Source of the DNA: CAZQQN01 sp964595485
Lineage (GTDB): Bacteria > Bacteroidota > Bacteroidia > CAILMK01 > CAYYUA01
Length of the DNA: 64,000 nt
Direction of reading: 5' to 3'
Assembly: GCA_964595485.1 (NCBI GenBank)
Contig: CAZQQN010000002.1
Coordinates: forward strand, 1-64,000
Of this stretch, positions 52,158 to 61,643 are shown one piece after another. The first letter of the stretch is position 1. Every line of letters begins with the position of its first letter. The position numbers and the translations under genes are program-made. The notes beneath the pieces are model-generated. The model saw only the letters and a list, made by a program, of their open reading frames with translations, had not been told where the DNA came from and made no database searches.

Positions 52158-55100
52158 TTGCTAAAAGTATCCCCAAAAAATCCGTTTTTACCGTTAGGTT
52201 TAGGGGTCATGTTACTGGCTCTTGCATTGGAATTCTTGGTTTTACCCACGTTCCAAAAATACCAGCTTAACAATAAGCCACAACAATTACAATCAAAAAT
52301 ACACGAAAAAGAAAACCAAGTAAAAGCGTTTTTTGACACAGCCAAAAAGCTTGACCGACAAGCCTTATTAAACAACTTTCAGGATCTGGCCGAAATGGCT
52401 GATGATAACGGCCTTAAAATTTTCATTTATAAAAACAGATCCCTTATTTTTTGGAATGATAACAAAGTGCTACCCCAAACAAAATCATTAGGAGGAGGCG
52501 TTTTAACACTCAAGGAACTTGGAACCGGTTATTACTTACAGAAAAGTGAGTACATGGGAGAATACCTTTATTCGGCATTAATCCCAATCAAAACAAACTT
52601 TTCTATCCAGAATGAATACCTGCAAAACCAACTTAAAATAGGAGATAACCTTGATGCTTATTTCCGGGTAAATTTCACTTCTAAAAAAGGTAAATCCATC
52701 TATTCCCAAAATGGGAAATACCTTTTTTCCCTTCAAAAAAAAGCCAATTTAGTTTCTTTTCAATGGCCTTTTTGGCTATATACTATAGGGTTCCTTTTTC
52801 TTTTATTGGCCCTAACAAGAGGCCTAAATCATTTACTATTCAACCGAAAATACTACAAGGCCCTTATAGTTTTTGGTTCAGCAACACTGATTACCTGGCT
52901 AAACGTTATATTCTGGCAATTCCCTGAAAGCTTATTTTCCGCCACACTTTTTAAGAAGGACAGCCTATCTTCTATTGCATTCATCAATTCGTCAGGTAGC
53001 TTTTTAATCGCTTTAATCCTTTTATCCATAGCCATCCACTACATCAACAAGTATTTTAGGGACTTCCTAAAAGAAATAAGGCCCAATCCAAAATTATTCC
53101 TATCCCTTCTATTTTACACCTTAACAGTTGTAGTCGCTCATTTAGCCATTTCATTGATGGGTTTTTTAGTGATGGAATCTGATATTAATTGGGCTATTGA
53201 AAACTTTTATAACTTATCAATTCATTCATTAGCCGGAATTATCTCCCTATTCTTAATTTTTTACAATTTAGTACTGCTAACGGCTTGGTTTTTTTACCAA
53301 GTCAAAGCATATGTCATATCAAGAGCATTCAAGTTTTTTGGTATAGCCGCATTAATCACCATTGGCTATCAGTTGCTGGCGATTACCCAACCTATCGCCA
53401 ATCACATGGCAGGATTACTCACCATTGGGCTATGGTGTGGTTTGGCTATTGGGCATCCCCGGCCAACTCATAGCTACGGGATGTTAACATTTTTCGTTTT
53501 ATGGGTTTCTTTTTTTACCGCAACCCACCTCATTGGTTTCGAAAATGAAAAGGAAATTAAGCACCAGAAACATTTAGCCACTCAGGCAACTTACCATCGT
53601 GACGTGGTTGCTGAACATTTATTCCAGGATGTTTCACGTGAAATTAAAAACGACAAATACATTCAAAACTTTTTTTTCAACCCGGTTTTACCCAAATCAT
53701 ACCTTGAGAAGAGGGTTCGTGAACTATACTTTAGCCGGTATTTAAATAAATATGACTTGGAGATTCATACTTTTAAATACGGAGGAACACCCTACAAAGA
53801 AAGATCAGAGCAATCCCTTGACCATTTCCAGAAATTAATCAATAAATATGGCCTTAAGACACCCGGGAAAAACCTACATTTCATCAATAAAACCGGCTCT
53901 AATCCAACTTATTTAGCCATATACCAGTTTAATTGGATGGGAAAAATAAAAAGTACTTTGGTAATTGAACTGAAGAAAAAGGTTTTCCATGAAGAAAGTA
54001 TTTATCCCGAGCTTTTGTTGGAAGAAGGGGTTGTTAACAAAAACTTATTAAAAGGATACTCGCATGCTATTTACAAAAACAAACGTCTCATCTCGCAAAA
54101 GGGCGGGTATCCCTATCCGGTCCAAACAGACATCGACCATGGTGGTAACGTATTCTACCAGTTTAGGGAGAACGGTTACGATCACCTTTTTCATCAGGTA
54201 AGTCACAATACGTTTGTTATCATTAGCAAAGAACCTCCGGGCCTCCTCAATAAAATATCTGTTTTTTCCATTATTTTAATTGCCTTCTTCATTCTCACTA
54301 TTGCATTGGTCACTTTTCAAAAGTGGCATTTAAACCGAATCGCTAGCTTAGCACACCCATTCCGTCAATTAGTTAATAAACGTATACCGTGGATAACCAA
54401 CTTGTTTTTCCAGCAGAAAATCCAGTTTACCATTCTCTTGATGGTTTTCCTGGTCATGGCAGCTGTTGGAATCAGTACCGTTAATTATTTAAGATATGAT
54501 TACAACCAGCAACTCAACAAAAACTTAAACAATAAGATTAAACAAATCTTACCCTTACTGGAGAACAAAATACAATCTAAAGGGCCTAAGTTTTACAATA
54601 ACAAAGAAGATTTGTATGTGACCGTCAAAAATTTGTCCAACCGCTTTCAATCGGATATCAACATCTTTGATTTGAATGGGTTTTTAATCACTTCCTCCCA
54701 ACCTCGCGTTTACAGAAAGGATATACAGGCAAACTTGATGGATCCCAGGGCTTACCGTCAAATGCGGTTAGATAAGCGCTCTCAATTAATCCAGAATGAA
54801 ACCATCGGAAATTTGAATTATCAGGCTGCTTATGCCCCAATAAGAAATGCCCAAAACCAAATAATTGGTTTTTTAAACCTACCCTATTTTTCTAAACAAA
54901 GTGAGCTCAAGGAAGAAATTTCTTCTTTAATCATAACCTTATTAGACCTTTACGTCCTTATTCTTCTAATCGTTATTTTAGTGTCCCTTTCAATATCAAA
55001 AACTTTAACCAAACCATTGGACCTGATAAGGGAAAAACTTAAAAAAACTCAGCTTGGCCAGAGCAACGAGCACATTGAATGGGAAACCAAAGATGAGCTA

Positions 55101-55847
55101 GGCCAGCTTATTAAAGAATACAATAAAATGATAGAGGCACTGGAGGCCAACGCTGAAGCACTTGCCAGATCAGAACGTGAAGGAGCATGGCGTGAAATGG
55201 CAAGGCAAGTGGCTCATGAAATAAAGAATCCCCTCACTCCAATGAAGCTTAACATCCAGCGCTTGCAACACCAATTCAAAGGCAACAACGACCCTAAAAG
55301 CCAAGACATCCAGAAGGTAAGTGGCATTCTCATTCAACAAATTGACCACCTTTCCAAAATTGCCACAGATTTTTCAGCTTTTGCCCAGATTTCCCTCGGG
55401 GAACCATCCAGAATTGAGGTAGAAGAAGAACTTTTAAACCAAAAAACTTTCTTAGAAGCAAACCAACCCAATGTAATTTTCTCTACGAATTTTAACACCA
55501 ACCATTCCCCTATATGGATAGACCCAGATCACTTTAGCAGAATTACCACCAACATCCTGAAAAATGCAATGGAGGCCACATACGATAAAGAGACAGCCCA
55601 AATAACAATTGGTACCAGGTACGAGGATAATAGCCAAATCCTGATATGGGTAGCCGATAATGGGAGAGGCATCCCGGAAGAAAAACAGGAGAAAATATTT
55701 CAGCCCAATTTCAGCACTAAAAGCTCTGGAACAGGGTTGGGATTAGCAATGGTACAAAAAATGGTGGAAGGTGCGAATGGTAAAATCTGGTTTGACTCAA
55801 AGCCCAATATGGGAACAATTTTTTACCTGAAAATCCCTTTAGTATAA
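52158..55847 (+). CDS. Giant NtrY-like membrane sensor histidine kinase
   Basis: A 1229-residue sensor kinase. A first helix (about 11-30) and periplasmic region (35-195) precede about seven more helices (195-460), a second outer region (about 470-685), two helices (about 695-715, 755-775), a Cache-like region (780-915), a last helix (924-945) and HAMP. The kinase has the phospho-acceptor His1020 (VAHEIKNPLTPMK), N-box NILKNAMEAT (about 1132), and G boxes DNGRGIPEE and GTGLGLAMV. No receiver domain and no response-regulator gene are adjacent, so it is an orphan kinase. The start is a TTG at 52158; the next ATG (52209) would remove half of the first helix. Confidence 0.87.
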   Translation: MLKVSPKNPFLPLGLGVMLLALALEFLVLPTFQKYQLNNKPQQLQSKIHEKENQVKAFFDTAKKLDRQALLNNFQDLAEMADDNGLKIFIYKNRSLIFWNDNKVLPQTKSLGGGVLTLKELGTGYYLQKSEYMGEYLYSALIPIKTNFSIQNEYLQNQLKIGDNLDAYFRVNFTSKKGKSIYSQNGKYLFSLQKKANLVSFQWPFWLYTIGFLFLLLALTRGLNHLLFNRKYYKALIVFGSATLITWLNVIFWQFPESLFSATLFKKDSLSSIAFINSSGSFLIALILLSIAIHYINKYFRDFLKEIRPNPKLFLSLLFYTLTVVVAHLAISLMGFLVMESDINWAIENFYNLSIHSLAGIISLFLIFYNLVLLTAWFFYQVKAYVISRAFKFFGIAALITIGYQLLAITQPIANHMAGLLTIGLWCGLAIGHPRPTHSYGMLTFFVLWVSFFTATHLIGFENEKEIKHQKHLATQATYHRDVVAEHLFQDVSREIKNDKYIQNFFFNPVLPKSYLEKRVRELYFSRYLNKYDLEIHTFKYGGTPYKERSEQSLDHFQKLINKYGLKTPGKNLHFINKTGSNPTYLAIYQFNWMGKIKSTLVIELKKKVFHEESIYPELLLEEGVVNKNLLKGYSHAIYKNKRLISQKGGYPYPVQTDIDHGGNVFYQFRENGYDHLFHQVSHNTFVIISKEPPGLLNKISVFSIILIAFFILTIALVTFQKWHLNRIASLAHPFRQLVNKRIPWITNLFFQQKIQFTILLMVFLVMAAVGISTVNYLRYDYNQQLNKNLNNKIKQILPLLENKIQSKGPKFYNNKEDLYVTVKNLSNRFQSDINIFDLNGFLITSSQPRVYRKDIQANLMDPRAYRQMRLDKRSQLIQNETIGNLNYQAAYAPIRNAQNQIIGFLNLPYFSKQSELKEEISSLIITLLDLYVLILLIVILVSLSISKTLTKPLDLIREKLKKTQLGQSNEHIEWETKDELGQLIKEYNKMIEALEANAEALARSEREGAWREMARQVAHEIKNPLTPMKLNIQRLQHQFKGNNDPKSQDIQKVSGILIQQIDHLSKIATDFSAFAQISLGEPSRIEVEEELLNQKTFLEANQPNVIFSTNFNTNHSPIWIDPDHFSRITTNILKNAMEATYDKETAQITIGTRYEDNSQILIWVADNGRGIPEEKQEKIFQPNFSTKSSGTGLGLAMVQKMVEGANGKIWFDSKPNMGTIFYLKIPLV
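53630..53645. other. parS-like site inside the histidine kinase gene (14 of 16)
   Basis: TGTTTCACGTGAAATT matches the ParB site except in the last two bases; the 12-bp palindrome core TTTCACGTGAAA is perfect. It is inside the coding sequence, covering codons for DVSRE near residue 492. Confidence 0.6.
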
Positions 55848-55848
55848 C

Positions 55849-55884
55849 ACCGCTCTTAAATCATTTTTTAGAAAAATGAGCGGT
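55849..55884 (+). repeat. Hairpin downstream of the histidine kinase
   Basis: accgctc (55849-55855) pairs with gagcggt (55878-55884), with an inner stem tcattttt (55861-55868) and aaaaatga (55872-55879) that overlaps it and may compete. No clear T-run follows. It covers the first ATG (55876) of the longer open frame of the next gene, which argues for the start at 55930. Confidence 0.45.
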
Positions 55885-55929
55885 AAAACAAGAATTTTCG
55901 TCACATTACGCTATCAGGAATTTATCAAC

Positions 55930-58900
55930 ATGGGTTTATCAATAAAAACCATATTGCTTTTAACGATACCCATCTTCGTGATCCAAATTTTAAATGGGCA
56001 AGAAGTTTCAAATAAAAGGACTAAAACCATTCCTTACCGGGGAGATTCTGTTCTTTTAGATACGGTAACAGTGATTCCAAGCTCTATAAGCCTTGAGACA
56101 ATGGCGGGCAAAAAAGCAGATAGAACTTTTTACCGCCTAAACCCGGACAATGGTTATCTGATTTGGCAAAAGCCCATTCCCCAGATAGATTCGCTTAAAG
56201 CGCATTACAGGGTTTTTCCGTTTTCGCTAACCAAACCATACAGGAATAAATCAAAAGATTTAATTGACTCCACCCTGCGCTTTAAGAACAGGAAACAGGT
56301 TTACTTACCCAATGAAGGTGAGCAGTCATCAGCATTCCAAAACCTGGAACGAAATGGGAATATTTCACGCGGTATCAGTACCGGAAATAATCAAGACCTT
56401 TCTTTGAATTCTAACCTGGATCTTCAGCTTTCCGGAAACCTTACAGAGGAGATCAGTATAGACGCAGCTGTTACTGACCAAAATCTGCCCATTCAACCGG
56501 ATGGAAACTCAGCCCAAATCCAGGATTTTGACCGGGTATTCATAGAGCTTGCCACTCAGAACGAAAAACTAAATTTAGGCGATTTCCGCATGAATCAAAA
56601 TACACCTTCCCATTTCCTCAATTTTTCCAAGAAAACACAGGGTATTGGGTTTGATGGAGATTGGGATCTTGGAAATGATAAAACGCTTAATGCAGGTGCA
56701 GACTTAGGCTTTTCCAGGGGAAAGTTTGCCCGGAATAAAATTAATGCCCGAGAAGGGGATCAAGGTCCCTATCAACTAAAGGGAAATGAGGGTGAGCGGT
56801 ACATTGTCATTGTAGCAGGCTCTGAAAAAGTGTTTCTTAATGGAGATGAGTTAAAAAGAGGCCGTCAAAATGATTATACCATCGACTACAACTCAGGTGA
56901 AATTACTTTCACTAACCAAAACCTCATCAACCAATACGACCGGGTAATAGTGGAATTTCAATATGCAAAACGCAATTATGAACGATCCATAGCCCACACA
57001 TATGGCAATTACCGTTCAAATAATTGGGAAATAAGTGCCAACTTGTTTTCAGAGCAGGACCATAAGAATAGCCCATTATTCCAGGAATTGGGTGACCAGG
57101 AAAAAGAAAAGTTAGCATCTGTTGGGGATAGTTTGGATGAAGCTGTTATAAAAGGAGGAAAAAGGGAGGAATACGATGAGAATAGAATAATGTACCGGAA
57201 AACGGATAGTAATGGATACAAAGGCATTTTTGTGTACACGACCAATCCCGACAAGGGGGAGTATACGGTTCAGTTTAGTAATGTTGGAAAAAACAACGGG
57301 AATTACCGTAGAAAAGCTTCCAGGGCTAATGGAAGGGTGTATAAGTGGGTCGAACCTATAAACGGTAACCCTCAAGGAAGCTATGCACCAGTAAAAACAC
57401 TGGTGGCACCTAAGAAAAGACAAATGGCAAGTGTACAAACCAAGTATGACGTAAGTGATAATATGCAGGCAGGAATAGAATATGCTTCAAGTAATCGCGA
57501 TGTCAATACTTTTTCGTCAAAGGATAACCAAAATAATCAGGGCCAAGCAACTAAAGCATTCGTCAAGAAAACGTTTTTAAAATCAGAAAAAACTGGGGAA
57601 TGGGAAGCAAAAACCCAATTCTCTTATGAATATACCACCAAAACTTTCAGGCCGGTTGAAAGGTTCAGACCTGTAGAATTTCAACGCAATTGGGAAAACA
57701 CTTTAAACAATACAACAAAATGGAAGCCCAAAACTCAGCGGTTGGGAAAGGCATCGGCGAATATCAATAACAATAAAAACTTTAACCTAAATTACGGGTA
57801 TGAAAATTTTTCACGTGGAACCCGGTTTGATGGTTCAAAGCATAAAGCTGACCTGAATTGGCATTGGAATGATTTTAACCTTGATTTGCGCAATAACTTA
57901 ACCACCGTTAGCCGTAACCTCCCTAATGCTCCCGATAAAAACACAACATTTTGGGACCAACAAGGTAAATTAACCCATCAATTTGGTAATATAATAGCAG
58001 GAGGAGGCTTTCACCGGGAAAAAAACAGAACTAAAACCAATAATAGGCTTAAATTGGATACTAGTAGCTACCAATACCGAAAATGGCATTTATTAGCGAA
58101 AAGCCCAGATTCTACCAGTAAGACTTACCAATTAAAATTTTCACAAAGAAGGGATTTCCTTCCAGCAAACGATGAAGGTTTTGCAAACGCAACAAGAGGA
58201 ACTAACGTAAACCTAAGAGGTAAATTGAAAAGTCAGCAAACCAATAATTACTTAACTTACAACATCAATTACAGACGATTTCGCCTAAAAGACTCAACTT
58301 ACCAGAGGCGCGACTTACCTAAAAAATCCCTTACAGGCGCATTACAGGGCAAGTTTAATTTCCTGAATGAGGTCGTTAAAACATCAACGTTTTATGAGCT
58401 AGGCGCTGGTAAAGAACAAAAAAGAGAGTATCAATTTATACGGGTAAGAGCAGATGGACGAGGCGAATATGTATGGGAAGACTATAACAACAACGGCGCC
58501 CAGGAACTGAACGAGTTCCAAAAGGCCAATGAAGCCAATGATTACAGAGCCAATTTTGTGAGAGTCATAACACCTTCCAATGAATTTATTCGATCCATTA
58601 CAAACGAACTGCGTGAAACGATCAGTATAGATCCCGGAAAACAGTGGGGAGAAGCAGAGGGATTAAAACAACTGGTTGGTAGGTTTAGCAATGAAACCAA
58701 TTTACGAATCAATCGCAAGGTATTGAACCGTGATGAGTGGCAACAATATATCCCAGTGAATTTATCGGTGGCAGATTCTAATTTGGTAACCGTTAACTCA
58801 GAGTTAAGAAACACTTTACACTTTAACCGCAATAATTCCAATTTCGCTCTGTTTTACAGATACCGTAACCAAAAGCGTAAATCCATCAGAGTGCGGGGTA

Positions 58901-59439
58901 TTGATCAAAGTCTTCGAGAGACCAACACCGTGAATGGGCGGATCAATTTCACAAGGATATGGTCCCTTTCTCCTGAATACACAATAGGGAGAAAACGGTT
59001 TAACTCTCAGTTTTTCCCAGACAAAAACTACAATATACACTTGGAACGTATTTCTTCACAGTTAAATTACCAACCATTAGGTAATTTCAGAATATCTTTA
59101 ACCTACGAAAATGAACGTCAACAAAACCTTTTGAAGGAGAGTGGCGAAAAAGCTACCAAAAATAAACTGGGATTGGAATCAAATTACAGTTTCATAGGTA
59201 AGGGCAATATAAGGGCAACCCTCAATTACATTCATTTCAATTACATTGGTGAAAACAATACTCCAGTTGCCTATGAAATGCTGCAAGGTTTAAATACCGG
59301 CCAAAATTGGACATGGTTCTTATCATCAAGTTACAACCTGGGGGATAACATCCAGCTGAACATCAGTTACAACGGTAGGACAAGTAAAGAAAACCAGACC
59401 ATCCATCAAGCAAATGTGAGTGCACGCTACTTATTCTAA
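55930..59439 (+). CDS. Giant secreted surface protein, possibly SprA-like
   Basis: A 1169-residue exported protein with a signal peptide at 1-24 (IKTILLLTIPIFVIQILNG). The body is rich in Asn, Arg, Lys, Phe and Tyr with alternating beta-strand patterns, ending in SARYLF, a C-terminal aromatic as in outer-membrane barrels. The VWEDYNNNGAQELNEFQ block (about 847-863) recalls calcium-loop motifs of the SprA/gliding family, but the match is weak. There is no T9SS sorting domain. The ATG at 55876 is possible, but a signal peptide begins at 55930 and the first ATG lies in a hairpin. Likely an outer-membrane barrel or surface protein of unknown role. Confidence 0.75.
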   Translation: MGLSIKTILLLTIPIFVIQILNGQEVSNKRTKTIPYRGDSVLLDTVTVIPSSISLETMAGKKADRTFYRLNPDNGYLIWQKPIPQIDSLKAHYRVFPFSLTKPYRNKSKDLIDSTLRFKNRKQVYLPNEGEQSSAFQNLERNGNISRGISTGNNQDLSLNSNLDLQLSGNLTEEISIDAAVTDQNLPIQPDGNSAQIQDFDRVFIELATQNEKLNLGDFRMNQNTPSHFLNFSKKTQGIGFDGDWDLGNDKTLNAGADLGFSRGKFARNKINAREGDQGPYQLKGNEGERYIVIVAGSEKVFLNGDELKRGRQNDYTIDYNSGEITFTNQNLINQYDRVIVEFQYAKRNYERSIAHTYGNYRSNNWEISANLFSEQDHKNSPLFQELGDQEKEKLASVGDSLDEAVIKGGKREEYDENRIMYRKTDSNGYKGIFVYTTNPDKGEYTVQFSNVGKNNGNYRRKASRANGRVYKWVEPINGNPQGSYAPVKTLVAPKKRQMASVQTKYDVSDNMQAGIEYASSNRDVNTFSSKDNQNNQGQATKAFVKKTFLKSEKTGEWEAKTQFSYEYTTKTFRPVERFRPVEFQRNWENTLNNTTKWKPKTQRLGKASANINNNKNFNLNYGYENFSRGTRFDGSKHKADLNWHWNDFNLDLRNNLTTVSRNLPNAPDKNTTFWDQQGKLTHQFGNIIAGGGFHREKNRTKTNNRLKLDTSSYQYRKWHLLAKSPDSTSKTYQLKFSQRRDFLPANDEGFANATRGTNVNLRGKLKSQQTNNYLTYNINYRRFRLKDSTYQRRDLPKKSLTGALQGKFNFLNEVVKTSTFYELGAGKEQKREYQFIRVRADGRGEYVWEDYNNNGAQELNEFQKANEANDYRANFVRVITPSNEFIRSITNELRETISIDPGKQWGEAEGLKQLVGRFSNETNLRINRKVLNRDEWQQYIPVNLSVADSNLVTVNSELRNTLHFNRNNSNFALFYRYRNQKRKSIRVRGIDQSLRETNTVNGRINFTRIWSLSPEYTIGRKRFNSQFFPDKNYNIHLERISSQLNYQPLGNFRISLTYENERQQNLLKESGEKATKNKLGLESNYSFIGKGNIRATLNYIHFNYIGENNTPVAYEMLQGLNTGQNWTWFLSSSYNLGDNIQLNISYNGRTSKENQTIHQANVSARYLF
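57807..57822. other. Degenerate parS-like site (13 of 16)
   Basis: TTTTTCACGTGGAACC shares 13 of 16 bases with the ParB site, including TTTCACGTG. It lies within the coding sequence and on its own could be chance; listed because it falls between the better sites. Confidence 0.25.
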
Positions 59440-59455
59440 GTTTTCACGTGAAACA
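59440..59455. other. parS-like site directly after the SprA-like gene (14 of 16)
   Basis: GTTTTCACGTGAAACA matches the ParB site at 14 of 16 positions, with a perfect TTTCACGTGAAA core. It begins at the base just after the stop codon of the surface protein gene, in the 81-bp gap before the threonine dehydrogenase gene. Confidence 0.65.
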
Positions 59456-59496
59456 ATACAAGCAATTTTTGGCAAGGCTTTTAGACGCAGGAATTT

Positions 59497-59504
59497 TAAC
59501 TTTG
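59497..59504 (+). promoter_or_regulatory. Possible -7 box for the threonine dehydrogenase-bshA pair
   Basis: TAACTTTG is an exact TAnnTTTG match 16 bp before the ATG at 59521. The nearest TTTG upstream (59468-59471) is 25 bp away, a little far for the -33 element. Confidence 0.35.
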
Positions 59505-59520
59505 CCAAAAACAGCCTAAA

Positions 59521-60471
59521 ATGACGGAAAAATCAACCCTAATCATTGGGGCAGCAGGCCAGGTAGGCAGTGAATTAACAAACCGATTACGGACAATATA
59601 TAAACCTACCAGTATAATAGCCGCAGATATCAATAAAATTCCGGAAGAAATAGCTGAAGAAGGACCTTCGTACCATTTGGATGTACTTGACTATAACCAG
59701 CTTTCTTCCATCATAAGCGCCAATAATGTTGAAGAAATTTACAATTTAGCGGCATTATTGTCAGCAACAGCTGAAGAAAACCCCATGTTTGGCTGGAAAT
59801 TGAATATGGAAGGTTTGCTTAATACATTAAACCTGGCAAAGGAAACGGGAATTAAAAAGGTTTTCTGGCCAAGTTCTATAGCCGTATTCGGTCCGAACAC
59901 CCCAAAAGAGAATACACCTCAAACAACTATAATGGATCCCAATACCGTTTATGGAATCACAAAGCTAGCAGGTGAGCGCTGGTGCGTTTACTACTACGAG
60001 CAATACGGTATAGATACCAGAAGCATTAGGTACCCCGGTTTAATAAGCTACAAAACTGAACCGGGAGGTGGAACCACTGATTACGCCGTTGATATATTTC
60101 ATCAGGCGCTGAAGAATAGGGTTTACACTTGTTTCTTAGAATCAGATACCTATTTACCGATGCTGTACATGCCTGATGCCATTAGGGGAACAATAGAACT
60201 CATGGAGAGCCCAGGAGAAAACCTACAAATCCGTTCAGGATACAACATGGCAGGCTTTAGTTTCTCCCCTGAAGAGTTAGCAACCGCCATAAAAAAACAT
60301 TTACCGGATTTCGAGACCCAATATAAGCCAGATTCAAGGCAGAATATCGCAAATGGTTGGCCAGCAGAGATTGACGATAGCCAGGCCAGGAATGACTGGC
60401 TTTGGAAACCGGAATTTTCTATTGACGACATGGTTGAGGATATGTTAGTAAATTTAAAAGCAAGGTTTTAA
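59521..60471 (+). CDS. NAD-dependent L-threonine dehydrogenase, epimerase (SDR) type
   Basis: A 316-residue extended SDR enzyme of the L-threonine 3-dehydrogenase type found in Bacteroidota. NAD motif GAAGQVGSEL (about 10-19), catalytic SS and YxxxK (WPSSIAVFGP, VYGITKLAGERW, Lys about 147) and the threonine-type block PGGGTTDYAVDIFHQAL (about 181-197) are present. It oxidises L-threonine to 2-amino-3-ketobutyrate, which then gives glycine; the matching ligase (Kbl) is not in the window. It precedes bshA by 17 bp and is probably co-transcribed. Confidence 0.87.
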   Translation: MTEKSTLIIGAAGQVGSELTNRLRTIYKPTSIIAADINKIPEEIAEEGPSYHLDVLDYNQLSSIISANNVEEIYNLAALLSATAEENPMFGWKLNMEGLLNTLNLAKETGIKKVFWPSSIAVFGPNTPKENTPQTTIMDPNTVYGITKLAGERWCVYYYEQYGIDTRSIRYPGLISYKTEPGGGTTDYAVDIFHQALKNRVYTCFLESDTYLPMLYMPDAIRGTIELMESPGENLQIRSGYNMAGFSFSPEELATAIKKHLPDFETQYKPDSRQNIANGWPAEIDDSQARNDWLWKPEFSIDDMVEDMLVNLKARF

Positions 60472-60488
60472 AATTTGAATAGGCTTTT

Positions 60489-61643
60489 ATGAAAATAGGC
60501 ATAGTAGGATATCCGACTTTTGGAGGTAGTGGAGTGGTAGCTACAGAATTAGGAAAAGCCTTAGCAAATAAAGGCCATAAAGTACACTTTATTTCTTATA
60601 GTCAACCTGTTCGGATGGAAACATCCGGTAAAAACTTTTATTTTCATGAAGTCAATATTGTTAAATACCCCCTTTTTGAATATCCCCCCTATGAATTAGC
60701 CTTGATTAGCAAGTTGGTAGATCTAATTAACCATGAGGAGCTTGATATCCTTCATGTCCATTACGCCATACCACATGCTTTTGCTGCCTATATGGCTAAA
60801 ACAATGCTTGCAGAAAGCGGTTACAATATACCTATTATAACAACCCTCCATGGGACAGACATTACTTTAGTAGGAAAAGACCCAACTTACGAAACTGCTG
60901 TTACTTATTCAATAAACCACTCAGATGCCGTTACTACCGTATCTGAATACCTTAAAAATTCAACAAATGAATTCTTTAACATAACAAGGGATATTGAAGT
61001 GATACCAAACTTTATCGATTTAAGAACATTTTCCGAAGATCAGGGGCAAGAAAATGCTTTAGCTTTTAAAGAAGAAGGCAAAAAGGTAATAACCCACATA
61101 AGCAATTTCAGAAAAGTGAAAAGGGTTGAAGATGTTATCCGGGCATTTGCTCAAATACGAGAGAAAATTCCTTCAATTCTCTTAATGGTAGGGGACGGGC
61201 CTGAGAAAGCTCGTGCAGAAATGATATGCCGAGAGTCAAAGTTTTGCCACGATGTTTATTTTGTGGGTAAGAGGGATAATGTAGCTACTATATTGAACCA
61301 GTCCGACTTATTCATGCTACCTTCGGAAACTGAAAGTTTTGGTTTGGCAGCATTAGAAGCTATGGCATGTGAGGTTCCGGTTATATCATCAGATTCGGGA
61401 GGTTTGCCTGAGTTAAACATAAATGGGGAGACCGGTTTTACTTGTAAAGTAGGGGATGTCCATGACATGGCTGAAAAGGCAATTACAATCCTTGATAACA
61501 GCGAGACCCTCATTCAATTTAAAAAAAACGCATACCAAAGAGCAGAATCTTTCGAGATCAGTAAAATAATGCCCCTTTACGAATCCCTTTATGAAAACCT
61601 ATTGAATCGCCGTATTTCCACTTCTAAAAAGGAGGAATCTTAA
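60489..61643 (+). CDS. bshA: N-acetyl-alpha-D-glucosaminyl L-malate synthase (bacillithiol)
   Basis: A 384-residue GT-B enzyme that joins UDP-GlcNAc to L-malate, the first step of bacillithiol synthesis. The N-terminus MKIGIVGYPTFGGSGVVATELG is family-specific, followed by HVHYAIPHA (about 92-100), TLHGTDITLVG (about 119-129) and the donor-site SETESFGLAALEAMACEVPVI (about 279-299). Bacillithiol is a low-molecular-weight thiol. Its last 20 bp overlap the convergent lipoprotein gene. BshB and BshC are not in the window. Confidence 0.92.
   Translation: MKIGIVGYPTFGGSGVVATELGKALANKGHKVHFISYSQPVRMETSGKNFYFHEVNIVKYPLFEYPPYELALISKLVDLINHEELDILHVHYAIPHAFAAYMAKTMLAESGYNIPIITTLHGTDITLVGKDPTYETAVTYSINHSDAVTTVSEYLKNSTNEFFNITRDIEVIPNFIDLRTFSEDQGQENALAFKEEGKKVITHISNFRKVKRVEDVIRAFAQIREKIPSILLMVGDGPEKARAEMICRESKFCHDVYFVGKRDNVATILNQSDLFMLPSETESFGLAALEAMACEVPVISSDSGGLPELNINGETGFTCKVGDVHDMAEKAITILDNSETLIQFKKNAYQRAESFEISKIMPLYESLYENLLNRRISTSKKEES

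Noticed and set aside
50563..54396. DnaA-box-like sites TTATCCACG at 50563-50571 and, in reverse, at 54388-54396 (another at 47224-47232)
   Set aside because: Each differs from TTATCCACA by one base, all are inside genes and far apart; no cluster of an origin is seen here.
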